A DNA stretch of 64,000 bases from an uncultured Kiritimatiellota bacterium (GTDB lineage Bacteria > Verrucomicrobiota > Kiritimatiellia > RFP12 > DVOR01), in the NCBI GenBank assembly GCA_944389585.1, contig CALXMW010000004.1, forward strand, positions 62,001 through 126,000, in the 5' to 3' direction. Both the position numbers and the translations under genes were made by a program. How positions within the stretch are numbered: the stretch's first letter is position 1; each line of letters starts with the position of its first letter. Positions 41,910 through 49,866 of the stretch are shown piece by piece. The notes under the pieces are model-generated. The model ran no database searches and had not been told where the DNA came from. It worked only from the letters and a program-made list of their open reading frames with translations.

Positions 41910-42959
41910 ATGCAAGCATCCGTGTCGGCGGGCGTGAGCGCCAGGCTCGCGAACATGGGCATCGTCTGCGCGTGCCTGATCGCCGTGTCCCACTCGGGGT
42001 TCTATGGGCAGATGGACGGGGCCTCGCGGTGGCTCCAGCAGATCATGACGTGGGGGTTCGGCAACCTGCCGGTGCCGTTCTTCTTCCTGGCCTCGGGGTA
42101 TTTCCTCGCGGGGCACGTGGGGGAGGCGGGGTGGTGGGGGCGCGAGGCGCGCAAGCGGGTGCGTTCCCTGCTCGTGCCGTATTTCCTTTGGATGGTCTTG
42201 TGGTCGGCCTTCGCCGGGTGCCTGGCGGCGGCGCGGCACGCGCTGGCGGGCGAGGCGCTCTTCGCGGGTTTCCCGGCGACGCCCAACGCCTGGGCGCGGG
42301 TCTTCGGCGTGGGTTCGTTCGGGCCGCCCGGGCTGTGGGGGCTGTGGTTCGTGCGGACGTTGTTCCTGTTTGTCTTGGCCAGCCCGTTGTTGCTGTGGCC
42401 GATCCGCCGGGGGCGGTGGTGGGGCTTGGCTTTGCTGGCGGCGCTGTGGGGGCTGTATTTGTTCCATCCGTACCCGGCCGCGTGGCGGGAAGTGTTGGGC
42501 GGGACGGCGCTCTTGTCTCTGCGAGGGTTGTTTTGCTTCGCGTTGGGGCTGTGGCTGAGGCTGTGGCCCGTGTCCCTGCGCATTGGGCCGCGGCTGGGGG
42601 CGTGTCTGCTGGCGTTGGGGGTGGTGGGGTTCGCCCTACCGGGGCTGGACGTGCGGTTCATCCGGGCATGGGTGGTGTCTCAGCCGCTGGCGTTGCTGGG
42701 GCTGTGGGGGCTGATTCCGGCGCGGGCGTGGCCGCGGGGGTTCACGGGGCTGGCTTTTCCGTTGTTCCTGACGCACCTGTTCGGGATTTTCCTGGTGCAG
42801 GGGGCATTTTCGGCCGTGCCGGCCTTGGGGCCGCTTCGGGGGACGGCGGCGCAGTGGGCGCTGCACGTGTGCGGGGGGTTGGGCGGGGGGCTGGGGGCGT
42901 CGTGGTTGCTGCGGCGGTTCGCGCCGGGGTTCGCGGCGGTGGCGTTCGGGGGGCGGTGA
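41910..42959 (+). CDS. Acyltransferase 3 family membrane protein
   Basis: Multi-helix inner-membrane O-acyltransferase (OafA/YrhL/WecH type) that modifies surface sugars. 349 residues from the chosen ATG. About ten hydrophobic segments; family landmarks near the N-terminus (MGIVCACLIAVSHSGF, with the conserved His) and PVPFFFLASGYFLAG, then KRVRSLLVPYFLWMVLW. The start at 41910 is favoured over 41889 because GGAAAGGGGAG is correctly spaced for it. It is the only gene after structured RNA copy A and ends at a bidirectional terminator. Confidence 0.85.
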   Translation: MQASVSAGVSARLANMGIVCACLIAVSHSGFYGQMDGASRWLQQIMTWGFGNLPVPFFFLASGYFLAGHVGEAGWWGREARKRVRSLLVPYFLWMVLWSAFAGCLAAARHALAGEALFAGFPATPNAWARVFGVGSFGPPGLWGLWFVRTLFLFVLASPLLLWPIRRGRWWGLALLAALWGLYLFHPYPAAWREVLGGTALLSLRGLFCFALGLWLRLWPVSLRIGPRLGACLLALGVVGFALPGLDVRFIRAWVVSQPLALLGLWGLIPARAWPRGFTGLAFPLFLTHLFGIFLVQGAFSAVPALGPLRGTAAQWALHVCGGLGGGLGASWLLRRFAPGFAAVAFGGR

Positions 42960-42964
42960 GAGCG

Positions 42965-42992
42965 GAAAGCCCCGGCGGGGGCCGGGGCTTTC
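42965..42992. terminator. Bidirectional terminator between acyltransferase and galE
   Basis: Perfect 12-base-pair stem GAAAGCCCCGGC (42965-42976) with GCCGGGGCTTTC (42981-42992) around a GGGG loop. It is flanked by convergent genes; the stem's own A/T ends give a short U stretch in both directions. Confidence 0.85.
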
Positions 42993-43011
42993 GGGCGGGG
43001 TGGGGCGGGAG

Positions 43012-44028
43012 TTAGGCGCCGTAGCCGTTGGGGTTCATGGATTGCCATTTCCAGGAGGAGGCGCACATGTCGTCGAGGGTGTGGGTGGCCTGCCAGCCGA
43101 GGAGTTCCTTGGCGTAGGTGGGGTCGGCGTAGCATTCGGGGGCGTCGCCGGGGCGGCGGGGGGCGATTTCGTAGGGGATGTCTTTGCCGCAGGCGCGGGA
43201 GAAGGCGTGGATCATGTCGAGGACGGAGTAGCCGGTGCCGGTGCCGAGGTTGACGGTGTAGAGGGCGCCGGGCTCCTGCTCGAGTTTCTTGAGGGCGGCG
43301 AGGTGGCCGCGGGCGAGGTCGACGACGTGGATGTAGTCGCGCACGCCGGTGCCGTCTTTGGTGGGGTAGTCGTTGCCGAAGACGCGGACTTTGGGGAGGC
43401 GGCCGACGGCGACCTGGGCGATGTAGGGCATGAGGTTGTTGGGGATGCCGTTGGGGTTTTCGCCGATGCGGCCGCTGGGGTGGGCGCCGACGGGGTTGAA
43501 GTAGCGCAGGAGCATGACGCCGAGGTCGGGCTCGGCCACGTGGGTGTCGGAGAGGACGCGCTCGAGGAAGAGCTTGGTGGCGCCGTAGGGGTTGAGGGCG
43601 CCGGTGGCGCAGTGCTCGTCGAGGGGGACCTTCTCGGGCATGCCGTAGACGGTGGCGGAGGAGGAGAAGACGATGTTGCGGCAGCCGTACTGCTTCATGA
43701 GCTTGAGCAGGTTGAAGGTGCCGGTCATGTTGTTGTGGTAGTAGAAGAGGGGCTTCTGGACGGATTCGCCGACGGCCTTGAGGCCGGCGAAGTGGATGAC
43801 CGCGTCGTAGTGCGCGGCCTTGAAGACGCCCTCGAGCGCGTCGTAGTCCAGCAGGTCGACCTTGTGGAAGATGGGTGCGCGGCCGGCGAGCTCGGCGCCG
43901 CGGCGGACGGCTTCCTCCTGGGAGTTGTAGAGGTTGTCGACGATGGTGACGTCGTAGCCGGCCTGGAGGAGCTCGATGACGGTGTGGGTGCCGATGTAGC
44001 CGGCGCCGCCGGTGACGAGGATGTGCAT
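43012..44028 (-). CDS. galE: UDP-glucose 4-epimerase
   Basis: Interconverts UDP-glucose and UDP-galactose, feeding LPS and exopolysaccharide. 338 residues. NAD-binding MHILVTGGAGYIGTHTVIEL, IHFAGLKAVGESVQKPL, catalytic Ser in VFSSSATVYG and the YxxxK in NPYGATKLFLER, then LRYFNPVGAHPSGRIGE and VRDYIHVVDLARGHL. It follows the kinase gene by 17 bases with AAAGGAACG as RBS, so the toroid-kinase-galE genes look like one operon. Confidence 0.96.
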   Translation of the reverse strand: MHILVTGGAGYIGTHTVIELLQAGYDVTIVDNLYNSQEEAVRRGAELAGRAPIFHKVDLLDYDALEGVFKAAHYDAVIHFAGLKAVGESVQKPLFYYHNNMTGTFNLLKLMKQYGCRNIVFSSSATVYGMPEKVPLDEHCATGALNPYGATKLFLERVLSDTHVAEPDLGVMLLRYFNPVGAHPSGRIGENPNGIPNNLMPYIAQVAVGRLPKVRVFGNDYPTKDGTGVRDYIHVVDLARGHLAALKKLEQEPGALYTVNLGTGTGYSVLDMIHAFSRACGKDIPYEIAPRRPGDAPECYADPTYAKELLGWQATHTLDDMCASSWKWQSMNPNGYGA

Positions 44029-44045
44029 GGTGCGTTCCTTTCGTG

Positions 44046-44951
44046 TTACCATTCCGCGTTGAAGCCGACGGAGCTCTCGCCCGGCTGCAGGGGGGTGGCC
44101 AAGAGTTCCTCGCCGGCGTAGAGGCGGGCGATGTCGGCCTCCAACGTTTCCCAATTAGGATAGCGCAACGCGCGGTCTTTCGCAAGCATCCTGTTGAGCA
44201 TGAGGGCGAGGGCGCGGGGGACGGCGGGGGCCAGGACGCGCGGGTCGCGCGCGAAGTTGGGGCCGATGTGCGCGTCCACCACCTGCTGGTCGGTCTTGCC
44301 GGGGAAGAGGGTGGAGCCGGTGAGCAGGTGGTAGGCCGTGGCGCCGAGGGCGTAGATGTCGGCGCGGCTGTCGAGGTCGGGCAGGTCGTAGATCTGGTCG
44401 GGGCTGATGTAGGCGGGGGTGCCCATGATCTCGCCGGCGGCGTCGGCGCCGGTGTTGCGCGCGGCGGTGAGGAGCGAGCGCGAGATGCCCAGATCCATGA
44501 GCTTGACGGTGCCGTCGGCGTCGACCATGAGGTTGTCGGGCTTCAGGTCGCAGTGCACGACGCGGAACTTCTGCCAGGCGTAGCGGAGCGCGGCGCAGAC
44601 GGCCTCGACGATGATGAGCACGTCCCCCACCGCCACCTGGCCCTTGCGCCGCAGGTAGCTGGCGAAGGTGTAGCCCTCCACCAGCTCCATGACGAAGTAA
44701 TAGGCGCCGCCCTCCTGGCCCACGTCGTAGACGCGCACGATGTTGCGGTGGCGGAAGCGGGCGCAGGCCTTGGCCTCGCGCAGGAAGCGCGCCACGTCCT
44801 CCTCCGTGCGCACGAAGTCGGCGTCGAGCACCTTCACGGCCACCTCGCGCCCGGTGGAGAGCTGGCGCGCGCGGTAGACGGTGGCGGTGCCGCCGCGGCC
44901 GAGCTCGGCCTCCAGCGCCAGGTTCGGCAGGGCGAGGGGCGGCTCACGCAT
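44046..44951 (-). CDS. Serine/threonine protein kinase
   Basis: 301 residues, a kinase domain only with no membrane anchor or sensor. Gly loop LGRGGTATVYRARQ, catalytic Lys40 in VAVKVLD, catalytic loop VVHCDLKPDNLMV (133-140 HCDLKPDN), DLG instead of DFG at 153-155, GTPAYISPDQ in place of the APE segment. All catalytic residues are present, so it should be active. Overlaps the toroid-protein gene upstream by eight bases and precedes galE, linking signalling to an exported protein and sugar metabolism. Confidence 0.92.
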   Translation of the reverse strand: MREPPLALPNLALEAELGRGGTATVYRARQLSTGREVAVKVLDADFVRTEEDVARFLREAKACARFRHRNIVRVYDVGQEGGAYYFVMELVEGYTFASYLRRKGQVAVGDVLIIVEAVCAALRYAWQKFRVVHCDLKPDNLMVDADGTVKLMDLGISRSLLTAARNTGADAAGEIMGTPAYISPDQIYDLPDLDSRADIYALGATAYHLLTGSTLFPGKTDQQVVDAHIGPNFARDPRVLAPAVPRALALMLNRMLAKDRALRYPNWETLEADIARLYAGEELLATPLQPGESSVGFNAEW

Positions 44952-46014
44952 CGCCGAGCACCACCGTCAGCGCCAGGAGCGCGTAGCTGGTGGAGAGCGC
45001 GGGGTCGCCCTCCCAATAGCGGTTGCTCTCGTTCACCCACGAGCCGTCGGGCCGCTGGCGTTTGAGGATGGCGCGGGCCAGCTCCTCGCGCCAATCCACC
45101 TCGCCGCCGCCCTCCAGCGCCAGGCGCTCGACCTGGGCGGCGGAGAGGGCGCGCGCGAGCACGTCGTAGTAAAAGTAGAGGCCCTGGTTGCCCTGGCCGG
45201 CGTTCTCGTCCACCGACCAATGGCGGCCCAGCCACTGGAGGGCCGAGCGCACGCGCGGGTCGTCGCGCCGCAGGTCGCAGTGAAGCATGGCCAGGAGCCC
45301 GGCGTAGGTCATCGAGCCATACGCGCGCAACGGCTCGCCCTCGCGCGGCGTCTCGCGGTTGTACAGGAAGCCGCCGGCGTCGGCCCCCGCCGTCTCCTGC
45401 ATGGAGAGGACGTAGGCGCGGGCCTTGCCCCAATCGATGTCCACGCGCTTCTGGCCGGGGCGCAGCTCCTCCACGTCGGCCGTCAGGCGCATGGCCTCCA
45501 CGGCGTAAAAGGTGTTGTTGAGGTCGGTGTAGGCCCGGGGCGAGCTTTTGTCGTAGCCGAAGCCGCCCTCATGGACGCCCGCGGCCTCGATCTGCGTGCT
45601 GGCGACGTAGGCGCGCGCCCCCAGCAGCACCTGCGCGCGCCGCTCCTTGGCCCCGGCCGCGTGCAGGGCCGTCAGGCACAGGCAGGTGTTGTAGTTGCCC
45701 AGGCCGCTGCCGCGCCGCCCCGGGATGGGCACGTAGAGCCCCCCGTCGGGCTGCGCGCACGAGGCGATGAAGGCCTCCGCCTTCGCCATCGCCCCGGCGT
45801 TCGCCGCGTCCTTCGCGTTGGCCATCGCCCAGAGCGCCAGGGCGCTCATCCCCGGGAAACGGCGATCCGACCACGAGCCGTCCGCCTGCTGCGCCGCGCG
45901 CAACCACGCGAAACCCCGCCCCAGCGCCTCCTGCGCCGCGGCGCGCGTCCCCGCCGTCAGCGCCAACAACGGCCCCGCCGCAACCAAAACCACGCAAAAA
46001 AGTGCCTGTCTCAT
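44944..46014 (-). CDS. Exported alpha/alpha-toroid (prenyltransferase/squalene-cyclase-like repeat) protein
   Basis: 356 residues. Signal peptide (ALFCVVLVAAGPLLALTAG), then repeats with the toroid signature: RAAQQADGSWSDRRF, AQPDGGLYVPI, EGGFGYDKSSPRAYTDLN, AGGFLYNRETP, QRPDGSWVNESNRYWEG. The catalytic DCTAE/DxDD motifs of true terpene cyclases are not visible, so a binding or scaffold role is more likely. Its -10 box lies eight bases before the ATG, suggesting a leaderless message. A second toroid domain occurs in the TonB-like protein at 52569. Confidence 0.8.
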   Translation of the reverse strand: MRQALFCVVLVAAGPLLALTAGTRAAAQEALGRGFAWLRAAQQADGSWSDRRFPGMSALALWAMANAKDAANAGAMAKAEAFIASCAQPDGGLYVPIPGRRGSGLGNYNTCLCLTALHAAGAKERRAQVLLGARAYVASTQIEAAGVHEGGFGYDKSSPRAYTDLNNTFYAVEAMRLTADVEELRPGQKRVDIDWGKARAYVLSMQETAGADAGGFLYNRETPREGEPLRAYGSMTYAGLLAMLHCDLRRDDPRVRSALQWLGRHWSVDENAGQGNQGLYFYYDVLARALSAAQVERLALEGGGEVDWREELARAILKRQRPDGSWVNESNRYWEGDPALSTSYALLALTVVLGDA

Positions 46015-46022
46015 GATGCGGC

Positions 46023-46033
46023 AGTATACCAAA
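46023..46033 (-). promoter_or_regulatory. Extended -10 promoter of the toroid-kinase-galE operon
   Basis: Minus-strand TTTGGTATACT with the -10 hexamer TATACT at 46028-46023. Eight bases (GCCGCATC) separate it from the ATG at 46014, so transcription should begin within a base or two of the start codon. Confidence 0.65.
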
Positions 46034-46210
46034 AAGGGAAAACGGGAACGGAAATCATGAAGGACACAAAGGGAGGGCGACGCAGGGGGAGACCACAGAG
46101 GACACAGAGGACACGCAGAGGGACACAGAGCTTTGGAAATCACAAAGGACACAAAGAACACAAAGGCTTGCACGACGCAGGGGAAAAGGGGAATGGGAAA
46201 GGGGAACTTA

Positions 46211-46268
46211 GGGCAAGGGGCGCCGCCCCTTGAACCCCGGCAGGGGGAAGCTCCCCCTGCACCCGCGG
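46211..46268 (-). repeat. REP-like double-hairpin block, copy 2
   Basis: Reverse-complement copy of the 5289 block: CAAGGGGC-GCC-GCCCCTTG and GCAGGGGG...CCCCCTGC hairpins, ending at CCCGCGG. It joins the GGCACGTC-TGC-GACGTGCC hairpin that begins the 96-base tandem repeat. Confidence 0.75.
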
Positions 46269-46505
46269 CACGTCTGCGACGTGCCTGACAGGCACCCCAA
46301 AAGACTTTGTGCCCTTTGTGGTTCTTTGAGCCTTTGTGATAGCCCGCGCAGCGAAAACCCGCGGCACGTCCGCGACGTGCCTGACAGGCACCCCAAAAGA
46401 CTTTGTGCCCTTTGTGGTTCTTTGGGCCTTTGTGATAGCCCGCGCAGCGAAAACCCGCGGCACGTCCGCGACGTGCCTGACAGGCACCCCAAAAGACTTT
46501 GTGCC
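46261..46505 (+). repeat. 96-base tandem repeat, about 2.5 copies
   Basis: Copies begin at 46261, 46357 and 46453 with a period of 96. Each unit has ACCCGCGGCACGTC, a GACGTGCC palindrome half, CTGACAGGCACCCCAAAAGA, a CTTTGTG array and AGCCCGCGCAGCGAAA. Copies 1 and 2 differ at only a few bases, suggesting recent duplication. Confidence 0.85.
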
Positions 46506-46640
46506 CGTTGTGATTTCCAAATCTCTGTGTCCCCCTGTGTGTCCTCTGTGTCCTCTGTGATCTCCCCTGCGTCGCCCGCCCTTTGTGCCCTTCGTGCCCG
46601 TTGTGATTTCCGTTCTTCCGTTCCTGGGGCGGGAAAGGTC

Positions 46641-46669
46641 TTGACTGGGGGCGCGGATTGCGGTATGCT
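46641..46669 (+). promoter_or_regulatory. Promoter of the TPR-ExbBD gene cluster
   Basis: -35 TTGACT (46641-46646), 17-base spacer and -10 TATGCT (46664-46669). The leader is about 50 bases, with GAAAGGAT ahead of the ATG at 46727. Confidence 0.7.
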
Positions 46670-46726
46670 TCATGGCGTTGAAATCATCTGCGCGGTTGGC
46701 GCGGGTGCCAGACCGAAAGGATCGCT

Positions 46727-49700
46727 ATGAGCTTTGACCGAGTGGGCCGGATGGGGTTTGCGTGGCCGTTGGGCGCGGCGTTGGCGCTGTTGCCGGCGTT
46801 GGCCCCCGCCGAGGACGCCCAGGACGCGGCGTTGCAGCTGGAGGTGCGCTACATCGACGCGCTCTCGAAGAGCGGCTACGCGGACTTCACCGAGCAGGTG
46901 ATCGCCGACGCGCAGAAGCGTTGGCCCGACGCCGGCGGCGTGCTGAAGGCCGCGCAGATCCGCGCCCAGCTGAGCGGCGGCAAGCAGGCCGAGGTGGAGA
47001 AGGAGATCGCCGCGCGCCCCGACCAGAACTCGCTGGACACGTGGCTGCTGAAGCTGGAGCTGGCGCAGAGCTACTACGCCTACTCGAAGTTCACCGAGGC
47101 CGACAAGCTGTACGCGGACTTCTTCAAGCGCTTCACCAAGGTGCCCGCCGCAGCCAAGGAATCCTACGTCAACGCCGCGCTCCTCTACATCCAGATGCTC
47201 GGGAAGATCGGCCGCGCCAAGGACGCCCTGCCGCTCTACAAGCTGGCGATGGAGCAGGCCCCCACCGACGAGGTGCGCTACTTCGTGCGCGCCGACTACC
47301 TCAAGGCCCTCCTCGCCCAGGCCGAGGCCCTCCAGGGCGCCGAGCGCGAGAAGCTCCTCAAAGACGCCGACGCCCTCGCCAACCAGATGGTCTGGCGCCA
47401 AGACGGCTACTTCGGCGACGCCATCAACGGCCTGGCCCACGTCAAGATGCTCCGCGGCGACACCAAAGGCGCCCAGGAGATGATTAACGACTACCTCGAC
47501 ACCCTCATGACCATCCACGAGGAATACAAGCGGATGGACCCCGACGGCGCCAAGGGCGTCCTCCGCCAAAGCCCCCTGCCGCAATGCCGCTACCTCATCG
47601 GCTCCATGCTCCTGCGCGAGGCCCAGGCCGAGATCGCCAAGCCCACCCCCAACGAGGAGACCATCAAGAACCTCCTCCTGGGCGAGCGCGACCCCGAGAC
47701 CAAGAAACGCAACGGCCAGGGCGCCCTCAACCACCTCGTCAACGTCTACGTCAACTACCCCGAAAGCCAATCCGCCGCCAGCGCCGGCGAGATGGCCAGC
47801 GAGATCACCCGCATCATCCTGGCGCGCTACAACACCGCCGTCAAGTTCAACACCACCCCCGAGCAAGACGCCAAAGTGCGCCAGGCCCAATTCGTCGAGG
47901 CCGACGTGAAGTTCGACTCCGGCGACTGGCCGGGCGCCGCCGCCGCCTTCTGCAAGACCATCTCGCGCTACGGCCTCAACGCCGAGGCCCTCCCCCGCCT
48001 CCAGAAACTCGTCGAGGCCACCGTCCGCGCCGGCGTCAAAGGCAACGCCCTCGACCCCATGGCCGCCCTCGACGCCGAGACCGTCATGCTCACCGTCGCC
48101 GAAGGCTTCTCCGGCGTCGCGGACGAAAACCTGCGCACCGAGGCCGGCAACACCCTCGGCAAAATCGCCGACTTCTTCAGCGAAAGCGGCCTGCGCACCC
48201 TCCAAGACAAAACCAACGCCGCCTTCTTCCGCTACTACCCCAAACACCCCGGCGCCGTCTCCCGGCAAGTGCGCATCGCCGAGGAAAAGGCCAAGGCCGG
48301 CGACGCCGACGGCGCCATCCAGCTCTACGAGCAGATCGCCGAGGCCGCCACCGCCGCCTCCCAGCGCGACACCCGCACCAAAGCCCTCAGCGAACTCGTC
48401 AAAATCTACGCCCCCAACGGCGTCAAGCCCGACCCCGAGGCCGAGCTCCGCGCCGCCCAGGCCTTCGCCGACCACTTCGCCGACATCGAACGCCCCGGCA
48501 TTAACGGCGCCCTCGCCCAATTCGCCCTCGCCGGCGCCTACCAACACCGCGCCGACTCCATGCGCCGACTGAAAGACGAGGACTCCCTCCGCTCCGTCCG
48601 CGGCGACTACGCCCAGGCCGCCAAGCTCTACACCGCCCTCGGCGCCGCCCTGGCCAAGGAAGACAACATCTACGCCGCCACCCGCGCCGAACGCGACCAG
48701 CTCGAAAAGGCCGGCATCGCCCAAGCCGCCCTCTTCCAGCGCGCCCTCTGCCTCCAGCGCATCCCCGCCACCGGCAACGACAAGGCCGACGCCGCCCTCA
48801 AGAAGAGCGCCCAAGCCTCCTACGAAGCCTACCTCAAACGCTTCCCCAAAGGCTCCTTCGCCCCCACCGCCCTCCTCCAGATCGCCACCATCCAGGTCGC
48901 CGCCGGCGACGTCGAAGGCTCCCAGGCCACCCTCACCCGCCTGGCCAAGGACTTCCCCGACTCCGACCAGGCCAAGAACGCCATCCCGATGCAGGCCGCC
49001 TCCCTCCTCAGCATGGGGATGCGCGGCGCCGCCGTCCAAGCCTACAAAGACATGTTCAAGGCCGGCGGCACCTACACCCCCGCCCAATACATGGACGCGG
49101 CCAAGGCCCTCCTCGACGAAGGCGAGGCCGACCTGGCCATCGAAGGCTGCGACAGCGTCCTCAAAGGCTCCGTCAAGGGCTACTACCCCCAGGCCATGCT
49201 CCTGCGCGCCCGCGCCCTCCTCGTCGCCGGCCGCCCCGAGGACGCCTACAAGCAGGTCGAGGAACTGAAGGAGAAATACGGCCGCACCACCGTCGCCATC
49301 GACACCCAGCTCCTCCTCGTCGACGTCGCCGGCGAGATGATCCTCGTGGCCAAAGACCAAGACGCCCGCAACGCCCTCATCAGCGAGGTCAAGGACGCCG
49401 TCGGCTTCGTCACCGCCCAGCGCAAAGACCCCGGCACCGCCGCGCGCCTGAACCTGGCCGTCGCCGAGGTCGCCCGCAAAGGCTACGAGGCCGCGCAGAA
49501 GGGCGGCGCCGACACCGCCACCCTCGCCCAGGCCGCGGGCTCGGCCCTCAACGCCTACCGCGTCGCCATGTCCGCCGGCGCCGTCGCCCCCAACGACCCG
49601 GCCGTCGCCCGCTACATCGAGGACGCCTACCTCGGCTACATCAGCCTGGCGCAGATCCGCGCCGAGCTCGCCCCGACCCCCGAGGAAGCCGCCGGCTTCT

Positions 49701-49819
49701 ACGGCGACATCGTCGAGTTCGGCGAGGAATACCTCAGCGACGCCTATTTCCCGCAGGGCAAATACCGCACCGAGATCCTCACCGCCGTCAACCAGGCCCG
49801 CAACCGCGCCCGCAAGTGA
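46727..49819 (+). CDS. Large exported TPR-repeat protein of the ExbBD cluster
   Basis: 1030 residues. Signal peptide (WPLGAALALLPALAPAED) followed almost entirely by helical tetratricopeptide-like repeats, for example LAQSYYAYSKFTEADKLYAD, VKFDSGDWPGAAAAFCKTIS, LYEQIAEAATAASQRDTRTK and YEAYLKRFPKGSFAPTALLQ. Likely a periplasmic scaffold. It precedes a second exported repeat protein, ExbB, two ExbD and a TonB-like protein, all co-oriented. The layout recalls TolQ-R-A systems with their TPR partner (YbgF/CpoB), but the protein is far longer. Function inferred from context only. Confidence 0.82.
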   Translation: MSFDRVGRMGFAWPLGAALALLPALAPAEDAQDAALQLEVRYIDALSKSGYADFTEQVIADAQKRWPDAGGVLKAAQIRAQLSGGKQAEVEKEIAARPDQNSLDTWLLKLELAQSYYAYSKFTEADKLYADFFKRFTKVPAAAKESYVNAALLYIQMLGKIGRAKDALPLYKLAMEQAPTDEVRYFVRADYLKALLAQAEALQGAEREKLLKDADALANQMVWRQDGYFGDAINGLAHVKMLRGDTKGAQEMINDYLDTLMTIHEEYKRMDPDGAKGVLRQSPLPQCRYLIGSMLLREAQAEIAKPTPNEETIKNLLLGERDPETKKRNGQGALNHLVNVYVNYPESQSAASAGEMASEITRIILARYNTAVKFNTTPEQDAKVRQAQFVEADVKFDSGDWPGAAAAFCKTISRYGLNAEALPRLQKLVEATVRAGVKGNALDPMAALDAETVMLTVAEGFSGVADENLRTEAGNTLGKIADFFSESGLRTLQDKTNAAFFRYYPKHPGAVSRQVRIAEEKAKAGDADGAIQLYEQIAEAATAASQRDTRTKALSELVKIYAPNGVKPDPEAELRAAQAFADHFADIERPGINGALAQFALAGAYQHRADSMRRLKDEDSLRSVRGDYAQAAKLYTALGAALAKEDNIYAATRAERDQLEKAGIAQAALFQRALCLQRIPATGNDKADAALKKSAQASYEAYLKRFPKGSFAPTALLQIATIQVAAGDVEGSQATLTRLAKDFPDSDQAKNAIPMQAASLLSMGMRGAAVQAYKDMFKAGGTYTPAQYMDAAKALLDEGEADLAIEGCDSVLKGSVKGYYPQAMLLRARALLVAGRPEDAYKQVEELKEKYGRTTVAIDTQLLLVDVAGEMILVAKDQDARNALISEVKDAVGFVTAQRKDPGTAARLNLAVAEVARKGYEAAQKGGADTATLAQAAGSALNAYRVAMSAGAVAPNDPAVARYIEDAYLGYISLAQIRAELAPTPEEAAGFYGDIVEFGEEYLSDAYFPQGKYRTEILTAVNQARNRARK

Positions 49820-49841
49820 CCCTTCCCATCCGCCCCCCCGA

Positions 49842-49852
49842 TTTGATACACT
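49842..49852 (+). promoter_or_regulatory. Extended -10 promoter within the ExbBD cluster
   Basis: TTTGATACACT with the -10 hexamer TACACT at 49847-49852, followed by AAGGAACAG before the ATG at 49867. It could give extra transcription of the second half of the cluster. Confidence 0.55.
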
Positions 49853-49866
49853 AAGGAACAGATGCC

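Larger units (their letters stand above)
46050..46620. repeat. Extragenic composite repeat array 2
   Basis: No credible gene. The left arm (46050-46170) carries CACAAAG/CACAGAG units and the inverted core GGCTTGCACGACGCAGGG. The centre has the REP-like block in inverted orientation and a 96-base tandem repeat. The right arm (46480-46620) carries CTCTGTG/CTTTGTG units. The arms are inverted relative to each other, as in array 1. Small frames across it reflect the repeat units only. Confidence 0.8.

Noticed and set aside
46208-46730. Small frames and an apparent CRISPR-like repeat at the 96-base tandem
   Set aside because: The repeat unit is 96 bases with no unique spacers and no cas genes; it is a tandem duplication inside the extragenic array.
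46670-49360. Large minus-strand frame (about 896 codons) opposite the TPR-protein gene
   Set aside because: Low-complexity Gly/Val/Leu/Glu translation created by GC-rich third positions on the real strand; no family motifs, and the plus-strand gene has a promoter, RBS and signal peptide.
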